Position numbers and translations under genes: made by a program | The notes under the pieces: generated by a model | Told to the model about the DNA's origin: nothing | The model's database searches: none | What the model saw: the letters and a program-made list of their open reading frames with translations, nothing else | Assembly: GCA_030706265.1 (NCBI GenBank) | Contig: JAUZOX010000109.1 | Span: forward strand, 1-7,767 | Length of the DNA stretch: 7,767 nt | From: Bacteroidota bacterium | Lineage (GTDB): Bacteria; Bacteroidota; Bacteroidia; Bacteroidales; Cfx3-03 | Direction: 5' to 3' | Shown: positions 1-5,589 of the stretch, one piece after another | Numbering within the stretch: the stretch's first letter is position 1 | Layout: every line of letters starts with the position of its first letter

Positions 1-123
1 AATGTTTCGCTTTTTTTAAGTAAGACACAAGAAAATGATTAGTAAAATATAGAGAGACATGTACGATACAGGAAAGAGAAACTAACGAAAATATTACGAG
101 ACATCGTTAAGTAATATACACAT

Positions 124-140
124 TATATAACGGTTATATA
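124..140. promoter_or_regulatory. 17-bp perfect palindrome, operator-like
   Basis: TATATAAC and GTTATATA are exact reverse complements around a single central G. The size and symmetry suit a dimeric repressor site. The arms are AT-rich, so a chance origin is possible, and no adjacent gene is identified that it would control. Confidence 0.35.
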
Positions 141-203
141 CCAATATCCCCTAACTTGAACTAATAAATGTTGACAAGGCATCCAAAATGGTTCTCTCTT
201 TTT

Positions 204-250
204 TTATTGCACTTTATTTTGGAGTAAAGATGGATAAAGAGGTGCAATAA
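204..250. repeat. Long imperfect stem-loop
   Basis: The arm TTATTGCAC (204-212) is the exact reverse complement of GTGCAATAA (242-250). The pairing continues inward with TTTAT (213-217) against ATAAA (234-238) after a 3-nt bulge (239-241). This gives 14 base pairs around a 16-nt loop. There is a T-run before the left arm (positions about 199-205) but no clear T-run after the right arm on the plus strand, so it fits a minus-strand terminator, a structured RNA, or the remnant of an element end. Confidence 0.5.
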
Positions 251-909
251 GAATAATATATTGTGTATATTTTTCACAATGAGTCACATGGTATTCCAAA
301 ACTTAGGGATTGAAACGGCGTGGAAGAATTTGTTGTCCATCGCATGATTGGAAGAGGTCAGGTGTTTCTTTTTCCTTTTTTTAGCCATCATAGAAGAGCG
401 GTGGTATACCGGCCGGATATTTTTAATGTGAGTCGCAGTATCATTTGGTGTTGGTTTGACAACCGGCCTTAAGTATTGATTTGGTTGCAAACCATACAGA
501 TTAATAGTCCAGGTTAAAGCTTGCGCCTAAACTTGAACTATAAACCGGCCATACTTAGACCAAATGGGTATTATAATTACTTGACAAAATGTTTGCGCCA
601 AACAATTTTCGGATTCTTGTTCGATCTTTATCTCCTCTTTATCGAAAGATCTTTACTTTGATCCAGACAATATTCGATCATTCTTCTCTGTGATGGTCGA
701 TCATTTCCACCTTCTTTACGACAAATCAATCAAATTCAGAAATAATCAAAATTGTATTGCAGGTGTCACAGATCGGGGAATGACCTTTTTATTGTGATCC
801 CAAGAGCCATTTTAAAAATAATTGTGCGGTTCATCCAAAATAATAGGGGGTTCATACAATAACTCGGAGGTACACTTGACTTTCTTCAAAATAAAACTAG
901 ACATTTACG

Positions 910-931
910 AAGTGGAGTCCAGATCCCACTT
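910..931 (+). repeat. Small leader hairpin before the repeat-protein gene
   Basis: AAGTGG (910-915) pairs exactly with CCACTT (926-931) around a 10-nt loop, followed by two more Ts and then an A-run. It lies about 60 nt before the start codon at 993. It could be a weak terminator or attenuator, or a structure in the 5' leader. The T-run is short, so strong termination is doubtful. Confidence 0.3.
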
Positions 932-992
932 TTAAAAAACGGGGCGAAACCGAAAAACCTTATGAGTAGGTAAACACAAAAAATAAGTAAAA

Positions 993-1292
993 ATGATTTC
1001 AGACGTTAGAGAAAAAGGAAGTTACCTCGAAGTTTATGATGAGAAAAGCAATAGAATATCACGAATGCTCGCAGGAAAACTAGAACTAGCCGCAGTTACC
1101 GGAAGTTTTTTTGTTGTTATGCATGATCCATATATTGAAGTTTATGACGAAGATTGTAAAAGAATTTCACGGATGCTTCAAGGTCATATGACTATTAGAA
1201 GTGCAGCTGGTAAAACTTTCACTGTTAACCATGGAAGTTATATTGAAGTCTATGATGAAAACTGCGAACGTATTAGTCGTAAGAACGCCTAA
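993..1292 (+). CDS. Small protein of tandem 36-residue repeats, unknown function
   Basis: This 99-residue protein is almost entirely an internal repeat. The motif Y-[IL]-E-V-Y-D-E-x(3)-R-I-S-R begins at Y11, Y47 and Y83, an exact 36-residue period. The linkers carry a second conserved element, G-x-x-F-x-V (G37/F40/V42 and G73/F76/V78). There are thus two full units and a third that stops after its first half. The pattern of short beta-strands and turns suggests a small beta-rich fold. C55 and C91 sit at equivalent positions, while unit 1 has Ser. There is no signal peptide or membrane segment, so it is probably cytoplasmic. The leader is A-rich without a Shine-Dalgarno site, normal for Bacteroidota. 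The DNA of the units has diverged, so the duplication is old and kept by selection on protein. I recall similar short unannotated Bacteroidota proteins but know no function. The glycosylase-like gene begins 49 bp downstream and may be co-transcribed. Confidence 0.8.
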   Translation: MISDVREKGSYLEVYDEKSNRISRMLAGKLELAAVTGSFFVVMHDPYIEVYDEDCKRISRMLQGHMTIRSAAGKTFTVNHGSYIEVYDENCERISRKNA

Positions 1293-1341
1293 TTCATACA
1301 CTAAAAATAAAAGTGATCTACATCAATCATAAAAACATATC

Positions 1342-2049
1342 ATGAATCAAGAAACATTTATTCAAAAAAGAAATCTCTGGTTAGAAGAAGTATGCAACCA
1401 ATGTCATGAATATGCCTTAAAATTTGATAAAGATTTTTTAGTATTTCAAACTCCATGTAATAATTATAACCCAGAATTATTGATAATCGGCATTAACCCT
1501 GGGGGAGATACAACATATTCTGAGATATTAAACAGGAAAGGTTATAGTAAAAAATCTCCATCTGACCTTGCGTATGATGTAAATACATTAACAACCAAGC
1601 CATATTGGGAATCTGATAAGGATGGCAAAAAACTATCTAAAGGCGCAGATGTGATGCGTAACAGATTAGGCAGAATTTTCAATACCGAAAATGGTCTGAA
1701 AGAAACGTTAGAAAAAACGGTTATGATGAATATGTATTATCTAAATACTCCTACTGAAAAAGATTTAACTGAAATCTCAAACGAAGCAAAACAATACTGT
1801 GTGAAGAAAACAATTGAGTTCATTGAAATATTAAACCCTAAAAACATACTTTTCCTTACAAGTAAGAAATGGAACTTAAATGCTTGCAATGTAACAGATG
1901 TAAAGAAGTTTGAAAATTTTGTAAAAGCAGGACAATTAAACAACCGAAAAGTTTACGCAATACCACATTACGCATCCAGACTTGGAGCTTATTCAACAAC
2001 TAACGCTAACTTAATTGCTAAAACATTAAAAAATATATTAGTATCTTGA
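1342..2049 (+). CDS. Uracil/thymine-DNA glycosylase superfamily-like protein
   Basis: This 235-residue cytoplasmic protein appears to belong to the uracil-DNA-glycosylase fold superfamily. After a strand-forming stretch, residues 46-55 read LLIIGINPGG. This matches motif A of the MUG/TDG branch (GINPG), where the Asn (here N52) positions the attacking water. A central hydrophobic strand follows (NILFLTSKKW, about 168-177). Near the C-terminus IPHYASRLGAYS (207-218) sits where motif B (HPS- or NPS-like) is expected. Usual members are 160-250 residues, so the length fits. The middle section (about 60-150) is not one I recognise, so substrate and even glycosylase activity are uncertain. A non-catalytic or nucleic-acid-sensing relative is possible. 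Codons are very AT-rich (AAA, TTA, AAT), unlike the hydrolase genes to the right, which suggests transfer. It is convergent with the pentapeptide-repeat gene and lies 49 bp after the repeat-protein gene. Confidence 0.7.
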   Translation: MNQETFIQKRNLWLEEVCNQCHEYALKFDKDFLVFQTPCNNYNPELLIIGINPGGDTTYSEILNRKGYSKKSPSDLAYDVNTLTTKPYWESDKDGKKLSKGADVMRNRLGRIFNTENGLKETLEKTVMMNMYYLNTPTEKDLTEISNEAKQYCVKKTIEFIEILNPKNILFLTSKKWNLNACNVTDVKKFENFVKAGQLNNRKVYAIPHYASRLGAYSTTNANLIAKTLKNILVS

Positions 2050-2105
2050 TTCGGTTCTTTGATTGAGAGAAATTAATTCCGAAAGTTAATAACAATGTCT
2101 TAAAT

Positions 2106-2831
2106 TTATTTTTTTATTTGATTCAGTTGTTCTTCTGTAAGTTTAACCTCTGATAGGTAAACTCCACTTAAGGAAGCACCTTTGAGATTTGCAATTGTTA
2201 AGTCGGCATCAGATAAGTCAGCATCTGAAAGCCTAGCAAATGTTAGATTAGCATCTGATAGGTTGGCTCCTGATAAATTCGCTCCTGTAAGGTTTGTTTT
2301 TGTCATGTTTGCCCCTGCAAGACATGCTCGTATTAAGTCGGCTGCTGAAAAATCAGCTCTCATTAGGTTTGTATCTGCTAAATTTGCTGCCAAAAGGTTA
2401 GCGCCTCGGATGTAAGCTCCTTCAAGTACAGCTTTTGTTAGATTGGTTTCTACTAAATTAGCCCCGATAAGGTCAACTCCTGATAGGTCTGCTTTTGATA
2501 TTTCTGCTCCTGCTAAGTTAGCTCCTTTAAGTTTAGCCATTACCAGATTGGCATCTTTTAGGTTCGCATTTTTTAAAATAGCATCTTTTAGAAAAGCTTT
2601 TTTTAAGTTGGCTCTGGTTAGATTTGCTCCGGTTAGATTAGCATCTATCAAATTAGCTCCTGATAAATTGGCGTCGGTTAAGTCAGCAAACGATAGATTA
2701 ACTCCTTCTAAATTTGCACCTGATAATTTAGCCCCTACCAAGTACATTTTATTAAAATTTCCTTTTGTATTTTCTGTTTCACCAGTTGTTTTTTTCCGTA
2801 AATATTCGAGTACATTTTCTATATCTGTCAT
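2106..2831 (-). CDS. Pentapeptide-repeat protein
   Basis: Residues from about 26 to 230 of this 241-residue protein are roughly 40 consecutive pentapeptides of the A-[DN]-L-x-x type (for example SGANLSGANLSDANL). These fold as a right-handed quadrilateral beta-helix. The first 25 residues are non-repeated and probably helical, and the protein ends with the charged segment KLTEEQLNQIKK. It has no signal peptide or membrane segment, so it should be cytosolic. Some family members (MfpA, Qnr) mimic DNA and bind gyrase, but most have no known role, and no sequence feature here proves gyrase binding. The ATG at 2831 is preceded by an A/G-rich leader (AAAAAGAAAAAGAT). The gene is convergent with the glycosylase-like gene, 56 bp apart. 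The 15-bp DNA periodicity produces long open antisense frames that are artefacts. It could expand or contract by recombination between repeats. Confidence 0.92.
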   Translation of the reverse strand: MTDIENVLEYLRKKTTGETENTKGNFNKMYLVGAKLSGANLEGVNLSFADLTDANLSGANLIDANLTGANLTRANLKKAFLKDAILKNANLKDANLVMAKLKGANLAGAEISKADLSGVDLIGANLVETNLTKAVLEGAYIRGANLLAANLADTNLMRADFSAADLIRACLAGANMTKTNLTGANLSGANLSDANLTFARLSDADLSDADLTIANLKGASLSGVYLSEVKLTEEQLNQIKK

Positions 2832-2949
2832 ATCTTTTTCTTTTTAATATTGAATATTACAATGAAACAGAGCTACCAAATTGTCTTAACCCCTTTATTT
2901 TTGGACAGATTTTACTAAAAGGTTTTGGATCTTTCCAGACTATAAAAAT

Positions 2950-2981
2950 AAAAGGAATTAGATTATCATCCAATTCCTTTT
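2950..2981 (-). terminator. Rho-independent terminator downstream of tRNA-Pro
   Basis: AAAAGGAATT (2950-2959) and AATTCCTTTT (2972-2981) form a perfect 10-bp stem with a 12-nt loop. Read on the minus strand, the stem is followed by ATTTTTATA, a good U-tract. It sits 63 nt past the encoded CCA of the tRNA and upstream of the pentapeptide-repeat gene, so it probably ends the tRNA transcript and separates the two minus-strand units. Confidence 0.7.
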
Positions 2982-3003
2982 AAATACTATTTGGCGCAAA
3001 ATC

Positions 3004-3042
3004 GGTGTAAAAAACTTATTACACACTGATTACCATTACACC
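3004..3042 (-). repeat. Mutually exclusive short hairpins after the tRNA 3' end
   Basis: GGTGTAA (3004-3010) can pair with TTACACC (3036-3042), which directly abuts the encoded CCA. Its inner part GTGTAA (3005-3010) can instead pair with TTACAC (3019-3024). In the minus-strand transcript this is a structured trailer that could influence 3' processing. The stems are short and could be fortuitous. Confidence 0.35.
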
Positions 3043-3043
3043 T

Positions 3044-3120
3044 TGGTCGGGATGACAGGATTCGAACCTGCGACCTCGTCGTCCCGAACGACGCACGCTA
3101 CCAGGCTGCGCTACATCCCG
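3044..3120 (-). tRNA. tRNA-Pro, anticodon CGG
   Basis: The minus strand folds into a complete cloverleaf. The acceptor CGGGATG/CATCCCG has the rare C1-G72 pair typical of bacterial tRNA-Pro. The D-arm is GCGC/GCGT with loop AGCCTGGTA. The anticodon stem is CGTCG/CGACG with loop TTCGGGA, and the T-arm is GCAGG/CCTGT with loop TTCGAAT. Loop positions 34-36 (3086 down to 3084) read CGG and position 37 is G, as in proline tRNAs. The discriminator is A (3047) and a 3' CCA is encoded (3044-3046). It decodes CCG codons. The 3' end faces the AT-rich accessory side. A Bacteroidota -7 box lies about 32 nt upstream and a terminator downstream, so it appears to be a single-gene unit. Confidence 0.97.
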
Positions 3121-3151
3121 AAACATGCCTTGCGGCAATATTTCCTTGCTG

Positions 3152-3159
3152 CAAAGGTA
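3152..3159 (-). promoter_or_regulatory. Bacteroidota -7 box for tRNA-Pro
   Basis: On the minus strand the site reads TACCTTTG, an exact match to the Bacteroidota -7 consensus TAnnTTTG. It lies 32 nt before the first base of the tRNA, giving a leader of about 25 nt. No clear -33 TTTG is present at the usual distance (the sequence there is TGTT-like). Confidence 0.55.
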
Positions 3160-3256
3160 GGAATATTTTTTTTAGGAACATTTATTTTTTGGAGTTCTCT
3201 TAGATCAATTGTTGCTTATCGTAACAGATGAGCATCATCAACTTCAAATGCAAGCT

Positions 3257-4108
3257 TTATGCATCCTTTGTTTCAACATGAATATTGATGCTGATATCTG
3301 AAATTCTTGACTTTATGAGTTCCTCTATCTCGTCGCATTTTTGGTGCACTTCTTTCAAGGGGACGTCACCGGGCATTTCAAGATGAAACTCAATGAATCG
3401 TTGTTTGCCCGATTGTCTTGATTTCAGGTCGTGAAAGGCGTAATTGCTTTCACGTATGCATTTCTCGACTATCTTCAGCTCCCTGGAAGATATCGCGGTA
3501 TCGAGCAGAGGTTTGTATGCGCGGTTTAACAGGTCGTAGGATTCCTTGAGAATGAGCATGGCAACCAGGATGGCGGCAATGGGGTCGATGATCCTGATCC
3601 CCGTCAGATAGATTAAGATCAGGCCGACGGCCACGCCAGCAGAGGTATAAACATCGGTTTTTAAATGAAGTGCATCGGCCTCGAGCGCGATTGACTCGGT
3701 CTTCTTTGCAACACGGTAAAGATGTCTGGAAACAAAGAAGTTGGATATGGCAGAGACTGACATGACGATGATGCCAATGCCGGTATTATCCAAGGGCTCT
3801 CCGTTAAAGAGCTTGAGGATGGCTTTATAGATGATCCAGACCGCTGCTATGAAGATAAGCATGGCTTCGATAACTCCCGATACATTTTCGAATTTCCCAT
3901 GGCCATAGGGGTGTTCCTCGTCGGCCGGATTGTCGGATATCCTGACGGCAAAAAAAGCAATTAAAGCAGCCAGCAAATCCATCAGAGAATGGATTGCCTC
4001 CGAGATGATACTGACTGAGCCGCTCAATATGCCTGCAATAAATTTCATAATGATCAAAGAGCAATTTGACATTATTGAAATGCTTGCAGCGCTTGTTTTA
4101 GGGGTCAT
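3257..4108 (-). CDS. Cation diffusion facilitator (Zn2+/Fe2+ efflux) transporter
   Basis: This inner-membrane metal-proton antiporter of the CDF family exports Zn2+ or Fe2+-like divalent cations from the cytoplasm. The 283 residues contain six predicted membrane helices (about 8-30, 33-56, 76-98, 108-126, 152-170, 172-188) and a C-terminal cytoplasmic domain (about 200-283) ending in the typical strand SINIHVETKDA. The transport site is H40-x3-D44 in helix 2 (SEAIHSLMD) and H148-x3-D152 at helix 5 (ALHLKTD). An HD-HD set is usual for zinc-selecting CDFs, whereas E. coli FieF has DD-HD. HPYGHGKFE (66-74) is the conserved family loop. An upstream ATG at 4168 would add 20 residues. I prefer 4108 because a promoter-like -7 box (4135-4142) lies between the two, so the longer start would not be transcribed. 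The gene is divergent from the GH16 gene and more GC-rich than the left side. Confidence 0.92.
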   Translation of the reverse strand: MTPKTSAASISIMSNCSLIIMKFIAGILSGSVSIISEAIHSLMDLLAALIAFFAVRISDNPADEEHPYGHGKFENVSGVIEAMLIFIAAVWIIYKAILKLFNGEPLDNTGIGIIVMSVSAISNFFVSRHLYRVAKKTESIALEADALHLKTDVYTSAGVAVGLILIYLTGIRIIDPIAAILVAMLILKESYDLLNRAYKPLLDTAISSRELKIVEKCIRESNYAFHDLKSRQSGKQRFIEFHLEMPGDVPLKEVHQKCDEIEELIKSRISDISINIHVETKDA

Positions 4109-4134
4109 GGTTGCTGATTTATGACGATTAGTTG

Positions 4135-4169
4135 CAAAGTTAAATAAAGAATAAGAGGAAAAGGTCAAA
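4135..4169 (-). promoter_or_regulatory. Promoter of the cation transporter gene
   Basis: The minus strand has TAACTTTG (4142 to 4135), a perfect TAnnTTTG -7 box, and TTTG (4169 to 4166) as a -33 element with a 23-nt spacer, somewhat long for Bacteroidota. Transcription would begin near 4128, about 20 nt before the ATG at 4108. That placement decides the start choice for the transporter. Confidence 0.5.
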
Positions 4170-4478
4170 GAATATAATTATGAAGATTTTAATCTCTTAA
4201 AATAATAACTGTCTGATGCTAAAAAATGGATGATACCAGACCACAAACTTATATAATAATCTGATTCATACATCCACCGAATAAAAATCAAGATCGCCCC
4301 CAAAGACATTGTTGAAGCCGAATATGAAGTTCGAGGTGCCTAATACGGTTATCAGCAAAAGGATTTATAGAGGAGATATTTAAGAATTACTTAGTACTTT
4401 CGCAATGTGTTGACTGCAGAAGGTTTATGACAGCACGATTCCAAACACTTTGTGCCATAAGAATTCAATCTTAACAAA
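4169..4478. other. Divergent intergenic region between transporter and GH16
   Basis: This 310-bp gap has no accepted gene. A stop-free plus-strand stretch (4260-4340, 27 codons, ending KDIVEAEYEVRGA then stop) and an overlapping 19-codon frame from ATG 4324 look somewhat coding-like and more GC-rich than their surroundings. They may be the remnant of a broken gene, but I cannot identify it. TACTTTCG (4395-4402) is one mismatch from a Bacteroidota -7 box and could start the GH16 transcript, but it lacks a clear -33 element. Confidence 0.45.
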
Positions 4479-5372
4479 ATGATGATGAACAAAAAAGCGC
4501 TACTCTTCTTTTTTTTGATTTTTAACACGGTTTTACTTTTTGCACAGAAACCGGATCCTTATAAACCGGACTTTGGAAAACCCAAAGTAATTAAAGGGAT
4601 GAAACTATCGTGGAATGAGGAGTTTAATTACAATGGGAAGCCCGATTCAACGTGCTGGAGCTATGAAAAAGGGTTTGAAAGGAATCAGGAGCTTCAATGG
4701 TACCAACCTGCGAATGCGGTTTGCAAGGATGGGGTGCTGCTCATTGAGGGGCGCAAAGAGCAATTCGATAACCCTAATTACGACTCGACCAGTACCAACT
4801 GGAAGAAAAACAGGAAAAGGGTCTATTATACTTCGGCCAGCATAAACACGCGGGGGAAAAAGCAATGGCTCTATGGCCGGTTTGAAATCCGGGCCCGGAT
4901 AGATACGGCAATGGGCGCATGGCCTGCCATATGGACATTGGGAACGGTTCATCCATGGCCTTCCAACGGCGAGATCGATTTAATGGAGTTTTACAGGGTG
5001 AAGAATGTACCTACCATCCTTGCCAATGTTGCCTGGGGAACCAACCAGCGTTCAGTGGCAAAGTGGGATACCCAAAGAAGGCCGCTAACAGAGTTTACCT
5101 CCAAAGATCCCAACTGGGTAAAGAAATTCCATGTTTGGAGAATGGATTGGACCCGGGACTCGATTAACCTGTATCTGGATGACGTGTGTCTGAATGCCTG
5201 CCCGCTGAGTCAGACCATCAATGCCGATGGCACGAATCCGTTTAACAATCCGGAGTATATCTTGCTCAACCTTGCCCTTGGCATGAATGGAGGCGACCCT
5301 GAGAAATCCACTTTTCCGATTAAATATGAAGTTGATTGGGTCAGGGTTTACCAGACTGAAAATGCTTATTAG
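4479..5372 (+). CDS. Secreted GH16 endo-glycanase (laminarinase/beta-glucanase type)
   Basis: This exported glycoside hydrolase family 16 enzyme would cleave internal beta-1,3/1,4-glucan or galactan bonds with retention. Residues 1-22 are a signal peptide (KK, then a Phe/Leu-rich core, cleavage likely at LFA|QK) with no lipobox Cys. The rest (about 40-295) is one GH16 jelly-roll domain. Visible landmarks are YGRFEIRARI, GAWPAIWTLG (WPAxW), the catalytic NGEIDLMEF with nucleophile E165, assisting D167 and acid/base E170, then HVWRMDWTRDSINLYLDD and the final strand YEVDWVRVY. The extra Met between D167 and E170 is the beta-bulge form found in laminarinases, agarases and porphyranases rather than in lichenases (EIDIE), so the exact substrate is open. 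There are no carbohydrate-binding or sorting modules, and 297 residues is normal for a single-domain GH16. The start is the first of three consecutive ATGs; any could serve. The GH106 gene follows 217 bp later on the same strand, and joint carbohydrate breakdown is likely. Confidence 0.93.
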   Translation: MMMNKKALLFFFLIFNTVLLFAQKPDPYKPDFGKPKVIKGMKLSWNEEFNYNGKPDSTCWSYEKGFERNQELQWYQPANAVCKDGVLLIEGRKEQFDNPNYDSTSTNWKKNRKRVYYTSASINTRGKKQWLYGRFEIRARIDTAMGAWPAIWTLGTVHPWPSNGEIDLMEFYRVKNVPTILANVAWGTNQRSVAKWDTQRRPLTEFTSKDPNWVKKFHVWRMDWTRDSINLYLDDVCLNACPLSQTINADGTNPFNNPEYILLNLALGMNGGDPEKSTFPIKYEVDWVRVYQTENAY

Positions 5373-5447
5373 GAAAGCAGATAGTGTCGCAGTAACTGGG
5401 TGATAAACATTAACTTTTCTTTAACCGGAATATGGAGGTATCTTCAA

Positions 5448-5476
5448 TTTGATAAATAAATTTTGCACTACATTTG
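5448..5476 (+). promoter_or_regulatory. Bacteroidota-type promoter of the GH106 gene
   Basis: TTTG (5448-5451) and TACATTTG (5469-5476, exact TAnnTTTG) are separated by 17 nt. Transcription would start near 5483, giving an AT-rich leader of roughly 105 nt before the ATG at 5590. Its presence suggests that the GH106 gene can be transcribed independently of the GH16 gene. I see no strong terminator in 5373-5447. Confidence 0.45.
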
Positions 5477-5589
5477 GGTTCCCATTATACTAAATGTGAT
5501 ATGATATAAACTTTAAAATTTGATTTTTTCAACATGTAATGCTATCATTTAAATATTTCCGGTCCGTTATTTAAGAAAATGTAAATATC

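Larger units (their letters stand above)
1..992. other. AT-rich gene-poor region with inverted repeats
   Basis: I see no convincing gene in this kilobase. All frames are broken by stops. The longest ATG/TTG-initiated frame (284-490, minus) starts at TTG and encodes a lysine-rich 68-residue peptide that I do not recognise. A stop-free plus-strand stretch (585-794, 70 codons, no ATG at its start) could be a relic or chance. The region does hold structure: a 17-bp palindrome (124-140), a long imperfect stem-loop (204-250), a near-direct repeat with the shared core AACTTGAACTA (153-163 and 530-540), three ACCGGCC heptamers (408, 462, 544), eight GATC sites between 623 and 925, and a small hairpin (910-931) ahead of the next gene. 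Possible explanations are an eroded mobile element, a non-coding RNA, or long regulatory leaders. None is proved by sequence alone. Confidence 0.6.

Noticed and set aside
284..490. Minus-strand 68-codon frame in the gene-poor region
   Set aside because: It starts at TTG, has a lysine-rich composition with no recognisable motif, and has no promoter or neighbour support.
871..878. TACACTTG as a -7 box for the repeat-protein gene
   Set aside because: It has one mismatch from TAnnTTTG, no convincing -33 element, and lies over 110 nt from the start codon.
1..992. CRISPR array or retron
   Set aside because: There are no regularly spaced identical repeats, and no cas or reverse-transcriptase gene in the window.
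2050..2083. TTCGG/CCGAA inverted repeat between the convergent genes, as a terminator
   Set aside because: The stem is only 5 bp with a 24-nt interval and no adjacent U-tract on the plus strand, so it is too weak to annotate.
2182..2847. Long plus-strand frames opposite the pentapeptide gene (2182-2415 and 2443-2847)
   Set aside because: The 15-bp periodicity of the repeat keeps antisense frames open. Their sequences are low-complexity mirrors (SAxxRLAP-like) of the real gene.
3043..3231. Plus-strand 62-codon frame reading VGMTGFEPATSSSRTT...
   Set aside because: It is the antisense of the tRNA-Pro gene. Peptides of this GFEPATSSSRTT type are well-known spurious translations of tRNA genes.
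4615..5167. Frames overlapping the GH16 gene on both strands
   Set aside because: They lie wholly inside a strongly supported GH16 coding sequence and show no family motif.
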